Source: Bacillota bacterium
GTDB taxonomy: Bacteria > Bacillota > UBA4882 > UBA8346
Assembly (NCBI GenBank): GCA_023400055.1
Contig: JAEXFN010000018.1
Span: 1-64,000, forward strand
Reading direction: 5' to 3'
Length of the DNA stretch: 64,000 nt
This document shows, piece after piece, positions 34,204-43,578 of this stretch (position 1 is the stretch's first letter; each line of letters begins with the position of its first letter). The notes under the pieces were generated by a model. It was given only the letters and a program-made list of their open reading frames with translations. It had not been told where the DNA came from and did not search any database. The position numbers and the translations under genes are program-made.

Positions 34204-35514
34204 TCACTTTTGCCCCAGGAGTGGTAAAGGAATTACCTTTGCCCCAGGATAAAAATATTCCAAGATCTGCTGTTCATTATACCCTTTTTCCGCCATGGAT
34301 TTGGCGCCCCATTGACTGAGGCCGACGCCATGGCCCCAACCGGCTCCTTTGAGGACCACTTTGAGCGGCTCCTTGTCGCGCAGCCATTCCCAAGGATCCC
34401 CCAGATCCCAGGGGGGATTGAGCACGTCACCGATCAGTCCCGGGACCTCGGGGTCGGCGATCAGCGCTTCAGGATAGGGGGTCCCATGAACCCACCACAG
34501 GGTAATGCAAGGTTCCGGTCCATAAATGACCGCCATCTGTATATTGGAACTGGACAGGCCGGTCAGATTGCGGAACTGTTCGCCGGTGATGGTGGTCTCC
34601 CCCGAAGCCCCCTTTAATGTCAGTTTCAGGATCCGTCCCTCCCGGCCGAAAGCCACCGGCAGGATCTGTTGCAAGGTGCCGATCTGCGGATAGGACCGGG
34701 CGGCCACCGCCTGCAGTTCCGACCAGTTGAAGACCCGGGTCCATTGGGCGTGCGGCGAATTGGAATCCCAATCGGGCACCGCCTTCAAGTAGGGGACATT
34801 CCCGCCCCAGATATCGGCCGCGTCGGAGGTGTACCCGCCCGACGTGTCATGATAAAAGGCGGAAATTACTTTTCCTTTATACATGAGCACCGCTCCGGCG
34901 GTCTCCAGCACCGCCTGGTCGGTCGTTGGTTTTTCGCTGGACGCGCCGCCGTAAACCTGGCAATGGCTGGTGTCGCAGAGGTCAAAACCCGTTGCGGCAT
35001 GGCGATTCAGGTTGGCCACCGTGTAAGTACGGGCGGCAATGGCTTGCGCCTTCAGGGCAGTCAACGGCCAGCCGGGCATCACTTCGCACGGTACTACCCC
35101 CCGCAGGTAATCTTCCATCGGTAACTGATTGATCAGGGTCATCCTGCCGTTCTGGAGCACAATGCGGAACTCTCCCCGGTAATTCCGGCCGTTCCAGCGG
35201 AGGAGAGCGGCGCCCGGAACCAACTTCAGCGGTCCGGGACCCACCGGGCCGTTATTCACTAAAATTGCATCCTGAGTGCAAGTGACCTGCATCTGGACCT
35301 GATCTTCCAGTTGGGGCAATTGCTGCGGCGCGTCCTCGCCGGCACTGAGATCCCACAGTTGCATATCAGCGTCAATCGCCAGTTTAAGTTCGGTCACATT
35401 CTGGGCCAGGCCAATCCGGACCAATTGATCGGCTTGATCAGCGTCGCAACGGGTCTGAACCGCCAGCAGGCCAAAAACGATAATCCAAAATCCCCAATAT
35501 ATCGTGCGCTTCAT
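34204..35514 (-). CDS. spoIID: SpoIID/LytB-domain protein
   Basis: 436 residues with an N-terminal signal anchor (IYWGFWIIVFGLLAVQ). The SpoIID domain is recognised by MEDYLRGVVPCEVMPGWPLTALKAQAIAARTYT (the catalytic-Glu region of the SpoIID lytic transglycosylase), CDTSHCQVYGG, SGGYTSDAADIWGG, and the C-terminal GWGHGVGLSQWGAKSMAEKGYNEQQIL. SpoIID cleaves peptidoglycan glycan strands during engulfment of the forespore. Its place next to queA-tgt-yajC is common in sporulating Firmicutes. The start has only a weak GAG upstream. Confidence 0.92.
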   Translation of the reverse strand: MKRTIYWGFWIIVFGLLAVQTRCDADQADQLVRIGLAQNVTELKLAIDADMQLWDLSAGEDAPQQLPQLEDQVQMQVTCTQDAILVNNGPVGPGPLKLVPGAALLRWNGRNYRGEFRIVLQNGRMTLINQLPMEDYLRGVVPCEVMPGWPLTALKAQAIAARTYTVANLNRHAATGFDLCDTSHCQVYGGASSEKPTTDQAVLETAGAVLMYKGKVISAFYHDTSGGYTSDAADIWGGNVPYLKAVPDWDSNSPHAQWTRVFNWSELQAVAARSYPQIGTLQQILPVAFGREGRILKLTLKGASGETTITGEQFRNLTGLSSSNIQMAVIYGPEPCITLWWVHGTPYPEALIADPEVPGLIGDVLNPPWDLGDPWEWLRDKEPLKVVLKGAGWGHGVGLSQWGAKSMAEKGYNEQQILEYFYPGAKVIPLPLLGQK

Positions 35515-35544
35515 TTGATTCTCACACTTTCAAAAGCCGGTCGC

Positions 35545-36432
35545 CTATTCGCCGCGCTCCTGATCCCAATAGCCAAACTCCCGCAATGCCGACCGACTGT
35601 TGCGCCATTTATCGCGCACCTTCACCCAGAGGTTCAAAAAGACCTTCGCGTCCAACAATTCCTGAATGTCGGCCCGCGCCGCCTGACCGATCTGCTTCAG
35701 GCGCTCGCCACCGGCGCCGATCAGGATCCCTTTCTGGGAATCGCGTTCGACATAAATAACGGCGTCGATATAGATGATTCCGTTCTCCCGTTCCTTGAAT
35801 GCATCCACCTGGACCGCCACCGAATGGGGTACCTCTTCCTTGGTGAAGTTCAATACCTGTTCCCGGATGAATTCGGCGGCGATGAACCGTTCCGGATGGT
35901 CGGTAACCATTTCCGGCGGATAAAACGGCGGACCGTAAGGCAACGCCTCCGCCACCGCGCGCAGCAGCTCCGGCAGGCCCCGGCCGTCCAAAGCCGAAAC
36001 CGCCAGCGGCGCCCGGAAGCCGGGTAACGCCGGCAATTCTTCCGTCTCGACCAGGTCGATTTTGTTCCAGACCGGAATAATCGGTAAACCGGCTCCTTGC
36101 AGTTCGCCGGCCACCTTCTGATCGGCCGGGGTCAGTCCTTGCGAAGCATCCAGGACCCAAACCGCCAGATCCCCGGAGCGCAACGCCGCCTGAGCAGCCT
36201 TGACCATCTCCATCCCCATCTGATGCAAAGGCCGGTGCAAGCCCGGCGTATCGATCCAGACGATCTGCGAATCCGGCTGGGTTAAAATCCCCCGCAGCTG
36301 AGTCCGGGTAGTCTGCGGTTTGTCCGAGGTAATGGTGATCTTCTGGCCGATGATCCGGTTGAGCAGGCTCGATTTACCGACGTTCGGCCGGCCGAGCAGC
36401 GTGGCAAATCCTGATTTAAATTTGCTATCCAT
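35545..36432 (-). CDS. era: Ribosome-assembly GTPase Era
   Basis: 295 residues: GTPase domain with G1 GRPNVGKSSLLN, G3 DTPGLHRP and G4 NKID, and a C-terminal KH domain (GAGGERLKQIGQAARADIQELLDAKVFLNLWVKV) that binds the 3' end of 16S rRNA. The ATG directly follows the stop of the acetyltransferase gene. It ends the conserved ybeY-dgkA-cdd-era block. Confidence 0.97.
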   Translation of the reverse strand: MDSKFKSGFATLLGRPNVGKSSLLNRIIGQKITITSDKPQTTRTQLRGILTQPDSQIVWIDTPGLHRPLHQMGMEMVKAAQAALRSGDLAVWVLDASQGLTPADQKVAGELQGAGLPIIPVWNKIDLVETEELPALPGFRAPLAVSALDGRGLPELLRAVAEALPYGPPFYPPEMVTDHPERFIAAEFIREQVLNFTKEEVPHSVAVQVDAFKERENGIIYIDAVIYVERDSQKGILIGAGGERLKQIGQAARADIQELLDAKVFLNLWVKVRDKWRNSRSALREFGYWDQERGE

Positions 36433-36909
36433 TTATCCGTCCCAATTCCATTCGAATAGCCACCGATCTTCGCCGGGGCCGTAATAATCCTTCATAAACT
36501 CGACCTTCCGCATCCGGAATTTGTCCTGGTAGATGTGGATGGCGATCTGGTTCTCCGGATGGACCGTCAACCGCAGCCGGCGGAATCCGGAGCGGGGCAA
36601 CCCCTCCAGAATGGTGCGAAGCATGGCGGTTCCAATCCCGTAGCCCTGATACTCTTTGGCGACCGCGGCGCCGTAAAGATAGGCGAGCTCGGGATCCCGC
36701 CAATCCCGCATCAGCTCGGCGATGCCGACTGGCGTTCCGTCGAAGCGGGCCACATAAACCCGGCCGTAATGCAAAAACGGCGGCAATGACCATTCATTCA
36801 GGCTGCCCGGTCCGAAAGCCTCCTCATCGATGGCCAACATCGTCTCCCGCAAATACTCATCGATTTTGGTCGCAATCTCGACCGTAATACTATGTTCAGT
36901 ATCATTCAT
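36433..36909 (-). CDS. GNAT-family N-acetyltransferase
   Basis: 158 residues. Acetyl-CoA binding region AAVAKEYQGYGIGTAMLRTILEGL (pattern Q/R-x-x-G-x-G/A) and following beta-strands typical of the fold. The ATG at 36909 has GGAGG 8 nt upstream; a TTG one codon earlier is less likely. It is inserted between cdd and era, which are usually adjacent. Substrate unknown; small molecules, peptides or ribosomal proteins are all possible. Confidence 0.88.
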   Translation of the reverse strand: MNDTEHSITVEIATKIDEYLRETMLAIDEEAFGPGSLNEWSLPPFLHYGRVYVARFDGTPVGIAELMRDWRDPELAYLYGAAVAKEYQGYGIGTAMLRTILEGLPRSGFRRLRLTVHPENQIAIHIYQDKFRMRKVEFMKDYYGPGEDRWLFEWNWDG

Positions 36910-36923
36910 CAAGCCAGCCTCCG

Positions 36924-37328
36924 TTATTCAAGGTAACTGGGACCGAAAGCCTGCGGGAGATACTCGCGCAAGGTACTTTCGATAACAGCCCCGCCCAGAT
37001 TCGCCAGATATAATTGTAAGTCCAGGTTGAATTCGGCCAGAAATTGCCGGCAGATTCCGCAGGGCGAACCGGGCGCACTGCCGTCCACTACCACGGCCAG
37101 GGCCACGAAATCCCGCTCCCCCTCGGAAACCGCCTTGGTCGCCGCCACCCTTTCGGCACAGATCGTAGCCGGGTACGAGGCATTCTCAACATTGCATCCG
37201 GTGTAAATCGTCCCAGACTTGCCGAGCAGGGCAGCTCCTACTTTATAATGAGAATACGGCACGTAAGCCCGCTCCCGGGCTGCCGCCGCCGCCGCAATCA
37301 ACTGCTCCTTAGTCACTGCGCGCTCCAT
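36924..37328 (-). CDS. cdd: Cytidine deaminase
   Basis: 134 residues, the homotetrameric type. Zinc and catalytic motifs: NVENASYPATICAERVA (Cys-Ala-Glu) and SPCGICRQFLAEF (Cys-x-x-Cys). It converts cytidine and deoxycytidine to uridine forms in pyrimidine salvage. AGGAGG lies 6 nt before the ATG. The gene is 14 nt upstream of the acetyltransferase. Confidence 0.97.
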   Translation of the reverse strand: MERAVTKEQLIAAAAAARERAYVPYSHYKVGAALLGKSGTIYTGCNVENASYPATICAERVAATKAVSEGERDFVALAVVVDGSAPGSPCGICRQFLAEFNLDLQLYLANLGGAVIESTLREYLPQAFGPSYLE

Positions 37329-37435
37329 CCAAAACCTCCTAATATATAAGTTGAACTAAATTTCCAAGTACGCACCATGTCTCTAAAGCCGGCACGAGTG
37401 GAAAGGATTTAATTCAACTTATTACCTTACCGCTG

Positions 37436-37522
37436 AAGTAGGATGAAATAAATTTCACTTCGATTTTCATTTACATTCGGCCGTAGGAATGCAAATCTTT
37501 ATAAAAACCTATTTCATTCCTA
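37436..37522. repeat. Imperfect long inverted repeat
   Basis: AGGATGAAATA near the left end and TATTTCATTCCT near the right end can pair, with further partial pairing inward around CATTCGGCCGTAGGAATG. It lies in the 260-nt gap between dgkA and cdd. The inner GGCCGTA.GAATG resembles the hairpin at 25598-25637. It may be an RNA stem-loop; evidence is moderate. Confidence 0.4.
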
Positions 37523-37588
37523 AAATATAGCGTTTGTTCGCAAGGTTAATCACCACTCGCCAAGATACGCTTATTCCTCGACCCCGAT

Positions 37589-38290
37589 TCACTTCGGCAA
37601 TAGCTGAAAGATTAGCATCGTTGTAAAAAAGCCCAGCAAACCGCCTGCCAGGACCTCCCATGGCGTGTGAATCTTATTTTCAATCCGGCTTTCCCCTACC
37701 AAAAGCAGTAAAAACAAGGCCAAAGCCGCCACCAGGCTTCGTTTGGTCAAAAAGAGAATCGCCGTGACGGCCGCGGCGGCCAAGGCCGTATGGCCGCTGG
37801 GCATTCCGCCCTGAACCGGCCGGCCGGTTTTGGTAAGCGCTTTCCCGGCAATCGTAAAAACCACGGTAAACATGATGGCGATTAAGCTGAGGTAGGTGGG
37901 CGACTTTTGCAGCGAGACGATGACCATCGGGATTAGGGGATCGAGCTTCGGGAAGAAAATCATATAGCCGACGATTACCGCCACCGTCGAAGCCACCAGG
38001 ACCGCGCCGGCCGCCACATTTTTGGCGATCGCCGCCAGCGGGTGAATCTCTTGGGTGACCAGATCCACCGCCACTTCGATCGCGGTATTGACCATCTCGG
38101 TGACAATGACGAAGGCGATGACCAGAAACAGGATCAGGATCTCGAGCTTGGTGAGCTTAAAAATCAGCGAGGCAAGCAGGATGAAGGCCGTAGCCAAAAA
38201 ATGCAGCCTCATGTTGCGCTGCGTCTTTAAGGTGTAAACCACACCGTCGAAAGCATAATTGAAGGAATCCAGCAGGGTCCGGGCTCTCAC
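37589..38290 (-). CDS. dgkA: Diacylglycerol/undecaprenol kinase fused to PAP2 phosphatase
   Basis: 233 residues, about twice the length of a normal DgkA. Residues 1-115 are a prokaryotic lipid kinase (RNMRLHFLATAFILLASLIF; EMVNTAIEVAVDLVT ... HPLAAIAKNVAAGAVLV). Residues 130-230 are a PAP2 acid-phosphatase membrane domain with GMPSGHTALA and SRIENKIHTPWEVLAGG. Kinase and phosphatase for polyprenyl or lipid phosphates in one chain suggests control of undecaprenyl phosphate. The start is a GTG overlapping ybeY (GTGA). Position matches the usual dgkA slot. Confidence 0.92.
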   Translation of the reverse strand: MRARTLLDSFNYAFDGVVYTLKTQRNMRLHFLATAFILLASLIFKLTKLEILILFLVIAFVIVTEMVNTAIEVAVDLVTQEIHPLAAIAKNVAAGAVLVASTVAVIVGYMIFFPKLDPLIPMVIVSLQKSPTYLSLIAIMFTVVFTIAGKALTKTGRPVQGGMPSGHTALAAAAVTAILFLTKRSLVAALALFLLLLVGESRIENKIHTPWEVLAGGLLGFFTTMLIFQLLPK

Positions 38291-38763
38291 AGCGGCTTCC
38301 TCCCCAAGGCGTACTGGTCCAGGATGGCTTCCTCGTTCTGGCGCATCCGGGCGGTATCTTCCGGCGTTTGATGGTCAAAACCCAGCAAATGCAGCAAGCC
38401 GTGGACGGCCAGATAGCAAAGCTCCCGTTCGAAGGAATGGCCGTACTCGGCCGCTTGTTCCCTGGCTTTTTCGACCGAGATGAAAATATCGCCCAGCAAC
38501 TCCGGAGCATCCTCGGGCATTTGGGGCAGATCCTCCGCGGCGCTCTCGGCAATGGCGAAGGAGAGGACGTCGGTCGGCCGGTCCACCCCGCGATACTGGA
38601 GGTTCAATTCGTGGATATATGAATTGTCCGCCAGAACCACGCTCACTTCGGCCTGAGCTTTGCCGTGTTTCTCCAGGCCAAATTCCAAGACCGAAGTCAG
38701 CAGTTCGAGCTGGTCGTCGCCCACCGGCAACGTCTCCTGAATATTATTTACCAAAGTCGGCAC
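38287..38763 (-). CDS. ybeY: Endoribonuclease YbeY
   Basis: 158 residues with the zinc motif HGLLHLLGFDH (three His) near the C-terminus and the family strand DVLSFAI. It acts in 16S rRNA 3'-end maturation and ribosome quality control. The start is a GTG inside the end of pgpH (20-nt overlap) with GAGAGGAAG upstream. It overlaps dgkA by 4 nt at its end. Confidence 0.96.
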   Translation of the reverse strand: MPTLVNNIQETLPVGDDQLELLTSVLEFGLEKHGKAQAEVSVVLADNSYIHELNLQYRGVDRPTDVLSFAIAESAAEDLPQMPEDAPELLGDIFISVEKAREQAAEYGHSFERELCYLAVHGLLHLLGFDHQTPEDTARMRQNEEAILDQYALGRKPL

Positions 38764-40948
38764 TGGTTTTCTTCCTCTCTATCTCTTTCAAGACGGTCTC
38801 GGGATATTCCACACGACTATGGAATAAACCTCCTAAAACCTTTAAAAAACTATTTTTTACATTATTTAAATCTTTCAACGTCAGGTCGCATTCGTCAAAT
38901 TGGCCGTCATCCAGCCGTTCGCGGATGATCTTTTGAATGACCGCCTCCACCTTGGCCGGGGAGGGCTTCGCCAGCGACCGGACCGCCGCTTCCACCGAAT
39001 CGGCCAGCATTACCAGGGCCGCCTCCTTGCTCTGGGGTTTGGGCCCCTCATAGCGAAAGTCCTCTTCAATCAAGGCTTCCTTCTCGCCTTGGACATTTTC
39101 GGCGGCCCGCCGGTAAAAATAGCGGACCAGATCGGTGCCGTGATGCTGCTCGATGATCTCGATCAACTTATCAGGCAAGCCATGCTCCCGGGCGATCTCG
39201 GCGCCTTCCTTGACGTGATAGGTGATGATCAGCGTGCTCAAGGTGGGATTCAGCTTTTCGTGCGGGTTTTCCTGTCCGAACTGATTCTCCACAAAGAAGT
39301 ATGGCCGTTTTATCTTGCCGATATCATGATAATACGATCCGACCCGGACCCACAACGCGTCGGCGCCGATGCCCTCGGCCGCCGCCTCGGCCATGTTCCC
39401 CACCATGATGCTATGGTAATAGGTTCCGGGGGCTTCGATCTGCAGCCGGCGTAGCAAAGGATGGCCGGGATTGGACAGTTCCAACAGCCGAATGGCCGAA
39501 GTAAGCTTGAAGAGATGTTCCAAGAAGGGCAGCGAACCGATGGCCAGGATCGACGACAGGATGCCGCCGGCCATTGCGAACAGGACCATCTCAATGCTGA
39601 AGGCGCTGCGGAACAACAGGTTGAGGGCGATCGCGGTCACCCCGTTGACCCCCATCAGTACCAGACCGCTCCGCACCAGGTCGCGCTGGCGGCGGAAATT
39701 AAAGACCGACAATACCGAGACCACGCCGCTGACGAAGTAAAAGACGGTCAACGACAGATTCAGTTCTACGATGATCCCGCCGAACAGGCTCAAAATGGCG
39801 GCCATCGCCAGAGCCAGCTCGGGATTGATCAGGACGCTCACCAGCATGGTGGCGAAACTGACCGGCGCCAGATATGGCAAGACCGAGTTATCGGCCAGCG
39901 ACAGCACCTTAATCAGACCGACCACCGTCACCAGCAGCAACAGCATCAGGTAGAGCAGTCGTTCCTGCTTGAAAAGGTCCGGATGAAACTGGACCATATA
40001 AACCAGGCTCAACACCACTAATAGCAGGATAAAAAAGGATAAGCTCAGAAAGACCCGGATCCGGTTGGTCTCATCGGTGATCAGATGCAGCTCCTTGAGC
40101 ATGCGCAGATCGTTATCGGTAATGACCTGGTTCTTAGCGATCAAGATCTCGTTCTGGCGGTGAATCACCTCGGGCACTTCCCGGTTCACCTGCTCCTGCA
40201 GCCGGGCGAGCTTGGCCTGGTCGAGCAAGAGATTGGGCCGGACGGCCACCTCTAAAAGCTGCGCCAGCACCGGCAGGACGGCCTTGGAAACCGCCTGTTT
40301 TTCCAGGAGCGGCGGCAATGACAGCCGGATTTTGGGCAGATTCTTGAGATCGATCATCTGGCTGGATTCCAATTCCTGAAGCACCTGATGGGATTTCTCC
40401 TTGACGAGCTGATACTCGGCCTCCGGCAAAGCGCGCAGGCCGTGGAGCAACTCCCGGTCGGGCGTTTGATAAAGGAATCTGACGCTCCGCGAAATCAGCA
40501 AGGCGTCCGTGTCCGGCGCGCCCGGTTTGGCGAGGGCAGTCCCCTGCCGTTGCTGATCGATCAGTTCGAAAAAGCGGTTTAATTTATAAGCCGCGTCGTT
40601 CCCCACCGAACTGTCGATTTGATAATAATCCGGATCTTGCTTGGCGATCTCCAGCGCGCGTTCCCAAGCATCATTCCGGGCGAGCTTGGTGGCTTCAAAA
40701 TCGACCACGTCCTTAGGCGTGATGATATCGACCTTGCTGACCTGCCCGACTTTCAGATCGATGGCCCGCGGAAAAAGATTGATCTGCAGCAAGGTGATGA
40801 GCAATGCGAAGCAGACGACTACCAACAGTCCTTCGCGTACCGACGGGGTTTTCACCACGCCCGCCATTTTGGCAACGACTTCCAGAGGAACGGGTTGGAT
40901 ATTGCGGACTTTTTTCGGAGTCAACCCGGAACCGTCATTATGCTCCAT
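38744..40948 (-). CDS. pgpH: 7TM-HD family cyclic-di-AMP phosphodiesterase
   Basis: 734 residues from the ATG at 40948, which has AAAGGAG 9 nt upstream; the earlier in-frame start at 40990 would sit further into phoH without such a site. Layout: one helix near residue 50, a large extracytoplasmic domain (about 75-300), seven helices (about 300-480), and a C-terminal HD domain with HSIMVGNMAEAAAEGIG, YYHDIGK and the metal-binding HH pair in EQHHGT. PgpH-type enzymes hydrolyse c-di-AMP. It overlaps phoH by 11 nt and ybeY by 20 nt. Confidence 0.94.
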   Translation of the reverse strand: MEHNDGSGLTPKKVRNIQPVPLEVVAKMAGVVKTPSVREGLLVVVCFALLITLLQINLFPRAIDLKVGQVSKVDIITPKDVVDFEATKLARNDAWERALEIAKQDPDYYQIDSSVGNDAAYKLNRFFELIDQQRQGTALAKPGAPDTDALLISRSVRFLYQTPDRELLHGLRALPEAEYQLVKEKSHQVLQELESSQMIDLKNLPKIRLSLPPLLEKQAVSKAVLPVLAQLLEVAVRPNLLLDQAKLARLQEQVNREVPEVIHRQNEILIAKNQVITDNDLRMLKELHLITDETNRIRVFLSLSFFILLLVVLSLVYMVQFHPDLFKQERLLYLMLLLLVTVVGLIKVLSLADNSVLPYLAPVSFATMLVSVLINPELALAMAAILSLFGGIIVELNLSLTVFYFVSGVVSVLSVFNFRRQRDLVRSGLVLMGVNGVTAIALNLLFRSAFSIEMVLFAMAGGILSSILAIGSLPFLEHLFKLTSAIRLLELSNPGHPLLRRLQIEAPGTYYHSIMVGNMAEAAAEGIGADALWVRVGSYYHDIGKIKRPYFFVENQFGQENPHEKLNPTLSTLIITYHVKEGAEIAREHGLPDKLIEIIEQHHGTDLVRYFYRRAAENVQGEKEALIEEDFRYEGPKPQSKEAALVMLADSVEAAVRSLAKPSPAKVEAVIQKIIRERLDDGQFDECDLTLKDLNNVKNSFLKVLGGLFHSRVEYPETVLKEIERKKTSADFGK

Positions 40949-41924
40949 GCGAGCCGTCTCCTTTGCTTTCCTGGGCGTCATAGCGCTCATAAGCCCTGAT
41001 GATCCGTTGCACCAGTTCGTGCCGGACCACGTCGCGATCGGTCAGCATCACCACGGCGATGCCCTCGATTCCGGCGAAGATCTGCGCCACGTCGGCCAGT
41101 CCCGACCGGACACCGCGCGGCAGATCCACCTGGGTAATATCGCCGGTCACCACCGCCTTGGAACCGAAGCCCAAACGGGTCAGGAACATTTTCATCTGCT
41201 CGGGTGTGGTATTCTGGGCCTCGTCCAGGATGATGAAAGCGTCATCCAGCGTCCGGCCGCGCATATAAGCCAGCGGCGCGATCTCGATGATGCCCCGTTC
41301 AAAATTCTTCTGAAAAAGATCGACCCCCATGATGTCATATAGCGAATCATATAACGGCCGCAAGTACGGATCCACTTTTTCCTGCAAATCGCCGGGCAGG
41401 AAACCCAACTTTTCGCCGGCCTCCACCGCCGGACGGGTCAGGATGATCCGGTTGACCTCCTTGGCCTGCAGCGCCGCCACGGCCATGGCCACCGCCAGAT
41501 AGGTCTTGCCGGTCCCCGCCGGCCCGATGCCAAAGCTGAGGGTCTGCCGGCGTACCGCGTCCACATAGCGCTGCTGGCCGATGGTCCGCGGGAACAGCTT
41601 CTTGCCCCGGGCCGTGACCGCCACGACCTCCTGGGTCAGGGAGGCGACCTTCGCCAACTGGTCTTCCTTGGCCAGATCGATCATATAGGCGATCTCAGGT
41701 TGTCCAAAATGATAGCCCTGCTGTAGCTGGTCGCTTAGAATGGTGAAGATGGCCGCGGCCCGCTCCACCTGGGGCTCCGCGCCGGACAAGACCAGCTCAT
41801 TGCCGCGGGAGAAAATTGCGATGCCCAGGCCGGCGCCGATGAGCCGCAGATTCTCTTCCAGCTTGCCGATGACCTGTGGCGCGAAGCGCGGCTCAACCGC
41901 CAATTTCAATTCTTTATTATCCAA
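40938..41924 (-). CDS. phoH: PhoH-family ATPase
   Basis: 328 residues, PhoH-like (B. subtilis PhoH/YqfE type): an N-terminal KH-like region, then a RecA-like core with Walker A GPAGTGKTYLAV (about 138), Walker B AFIILDEAQN, and TGDITQVDLPRG. Probably an RNA-related ATPase. The start is a TTG with AAGGAG a rather long 14 nt upstream, so the exact start is uncertain. In its standard place between yqfD and pgpH. Confidence 0.94.
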   Translation of the reverse strand: MDNKELKLAVEPRFAPQVIGKLEENLRLIGAGLGIAIFSRGNELVLSGAEPQVERAAAIFTILSDQLQQGYHFGQPEIAYMIDLAKEDQLAKVASLTQEVVAVTARGKKLFPRTIGQQRYVDAVRRQTLSFGIGPAGTGKTYLAVAMAVAALQAKEVNRIILTRPAVEAGEKLGFLPGDLQEKVDPYLRPLYDSLYDIMGVDLFQKNFERGIIEIAPLAYMRGRTLDDAFIILDEAQNTTPEQMKMFLTRLGFGSKAVVTGDITQVDLPRGVRSGLADVAQIFAGIEGIAVVMLTDRDVVRHELVQRIIRAYERYDAQESKGDGSHGA

Positions 41925-41963
41925 ATAACTCTGGTTGCTCCTTCGATTATTTTACGTTGAAAC

Positions 41964-43205
41964 TCACTGCGACGACTGTCGCAACGGAGCGCTCACCGCG
42001 ATATCCTGAACCGTTTCATAGGTAACGATTAACCGCAAAAAATTTCCCTCCACCGTCCATTGCTCCGTCCGCTTGCCCGGCTGGCCCGGCGCGCCGGTTG
42101 AGGGCTGGTTTGGGGATTGAGCCTGGTCCGGCAGATATTTGCGGCGTTCCGCCGCTTCACGAAGCGCGGCGGCTTTCAACTCTGCCAGCGGCCGGACTAC
42201 TTTGGTCCAACGCGCCGCTTGCCATTCATCTTTGATAATTTCTACAACCTTATCCGGATTCCTGCCTTGATAAAGCCTCTTTTGCCAACGCGCCCAGGAA
42301 TAATTCCCAGCCGGCCGCCGGCCGATCCGGAACACCGGCCAGAGCTGCCGTCCCACCCGCAGACTGTAGACGGTCAGCCGCTCCTGGGCCGGCGTGACCC
42401 GCCAGCAGACGCGCGGCTCCATCACTTCGATATCCTGCCAGACCCGGGCCTCGACGATCCCGTTGGCCGGCACCGCTATTTTTACCAATTCGGCGCTCGC
42501 TTTATCATGCTTCCATTCGACGCCGCTGATCAGCAGGTCGCCCGGAGCGACGGTGTCCCCTTCCTTCACCGCCGAGGTGCCGCGGATGACCACTACCTTG
42601 GTGACCAGGCCGTCGCGGCCGGCGATCAGGTCGTAATTGGCCTGAGCCGGCGGCGGGGACTGCCGTTTGACCACGGTGACATCGGCCACCACACCGCGCA
42701 GGTTGAGCCCGAACCAGACCGCTTGCGGGGTCTCCAGCATCACTTCCCGTTCGACCAGCGCCTTGCGGGCCAGCAGGCTCTGGCGGCTGATCCCCGGTTT
42801 CACGCCGAGCTTGGCCAAGGTGGCGATGAGCTGTTGGCGGTCGCTCCCCTCGAACCCCTCCACCCGGATCACCAGCACCAGCGTGGACAGATAAACCAAC
42901 CCCGCCAGGAACAGGACGCAGCCCAGCAAGAAGGTCCGGCGGCGCTGCATCCGACGCTGGACGAACGGCCAGCCGCGCTTGCGATGCAGCCGCACCGTGG
43001 CCTGGGAGCGCCGGGCATAGCCGCGGATCCGCCGGAAACCGTGGGCCCGCAGCTTGACATGGAGCACATCCGGGCCGACCCGTTTGACGTCCCAGAGCAA
43101 GAGCCCCGAATTGGTGGCCAGGTTGATGAACTTCTCGAGGTGCGGGCCGCGCACCAGGATCTCCACATAACCCATGAGCCAGGAGACGATCCGGTTCAAC
43201 AGCAT
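41964..43205 (-). CDS. yqfD: Sporulation protein YqfD
   Basis: 413 residues. An N-terminal cytoplasmic basic region is followed by one helix (TFLLGCVLFLAGLVYLSTLVLV, about 90-112) and a large extracytoplasmic region starting IRVEGFEG. The C-terminal tail is rich in Ala, Pro and Gln. The YqfD/SpoIV-like family is restricted to endospore formers and belongs to the mother-cell programme in B. subtilis. It follows yqfC by 5 nt. Confidence 0.93.
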   Translation of the reverse strand: MLLNRIVSWLMGYVEILVRGPHLEKFINLATNSGLLLWDVKRVGPDVLHVKLRAHGFRRIRGYARRSQATVRLHRKRGWPFVQRRMQRRRTFLLGCVLFLAGLVYLSTLVLVIRVEGFEGSDRQQLIATLAKLGVKPGISRQSLLARKALVEREVMLETPQAVWFGLNLRGVVADVTVVKRQSPPPAQANYDLIAGRDGLVTKVVVIRGTSAVKEGDTVAPGDLLISGVEWKHDKASAELVKIAVPANGIVEARVWQDIEVMEPRVCWRVTPAQERLTVYSLRVGRQLWPVFRIGRRPAGNYSWARWQKRLYQGRNPDKVVEIIKDEWQAARWTKVVRPLAELKAAALREAAERRKYLPDQAQSPNQPSTGAPGQPGKRTEQWTVEGNFLRLIVTYETVQDIAVSAPLRQSSQ

Positions 43206-43210
43206 CGCCG

Positions 43211-43495
43211 CTACCTCCAGTCCAGCAGCTCGAGCTGCTCGATCTTGCCTTGAATGATGATCTCATCCTTGACCGCGGAGACCAGCGTCAGATTCTCGCC
43301 CGCGATGCGCAACTCGCCCAGTTTGGTGTTGACCCGGACCACCCGGGTGTCGTACTCGATGACGCCGCGATGGTTCTCAATCACCGCGCTGCGGTTGGCA
43401 CTCAATACGATCCGCGGCCAATCGGCCACCGTATCCAAGGGTATATCCAGCAATTCGAAGATTTTATGTCCCATGGGACGTTTCTTCTCGGGCAC
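43211..43495 (-). CDS. yqfC: Sporulation protein YqfC
   Basis: 94 residues from the GTG at 43495, which has GGGGGG 6 nt upstream; an ATG at 43510 would add five residues but has no ribosome site. The family core is PLDTVADWPRIVLSANRSAVIENHRGVIEYDTRVVRV ... GENLTLVSAVKDEIIIQGKIEQLEL. It is the first gene of the yqfC-yqfD-phoH-pgpH-ybeY-dgkA-cdd-era block. Confidence 0.9.
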   Translation of the reverse strand: MPEKKRPMGHKIFELLDIPLDTVADWPRIVLSANRSAVIENHRGVIEYDTRVVRVNTKLGELRIAGENLTLVSAVKDEIIIQGKIEQLELLDWR

Positions 43496-43578
43496 GCCAA
43501 TCCCCCCCATATGTTTTATGCGCCGGGGGGCGGGTTTTAGTAAGCATTTTTACTTCGGTCGATAATGCGACAGGCTTT

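Noticed and set aside
42117..43253. 378-codon plus-strand frame opposite yqfD
   Set aside because: Antisense shadow without ribosome site or recognisable domain.
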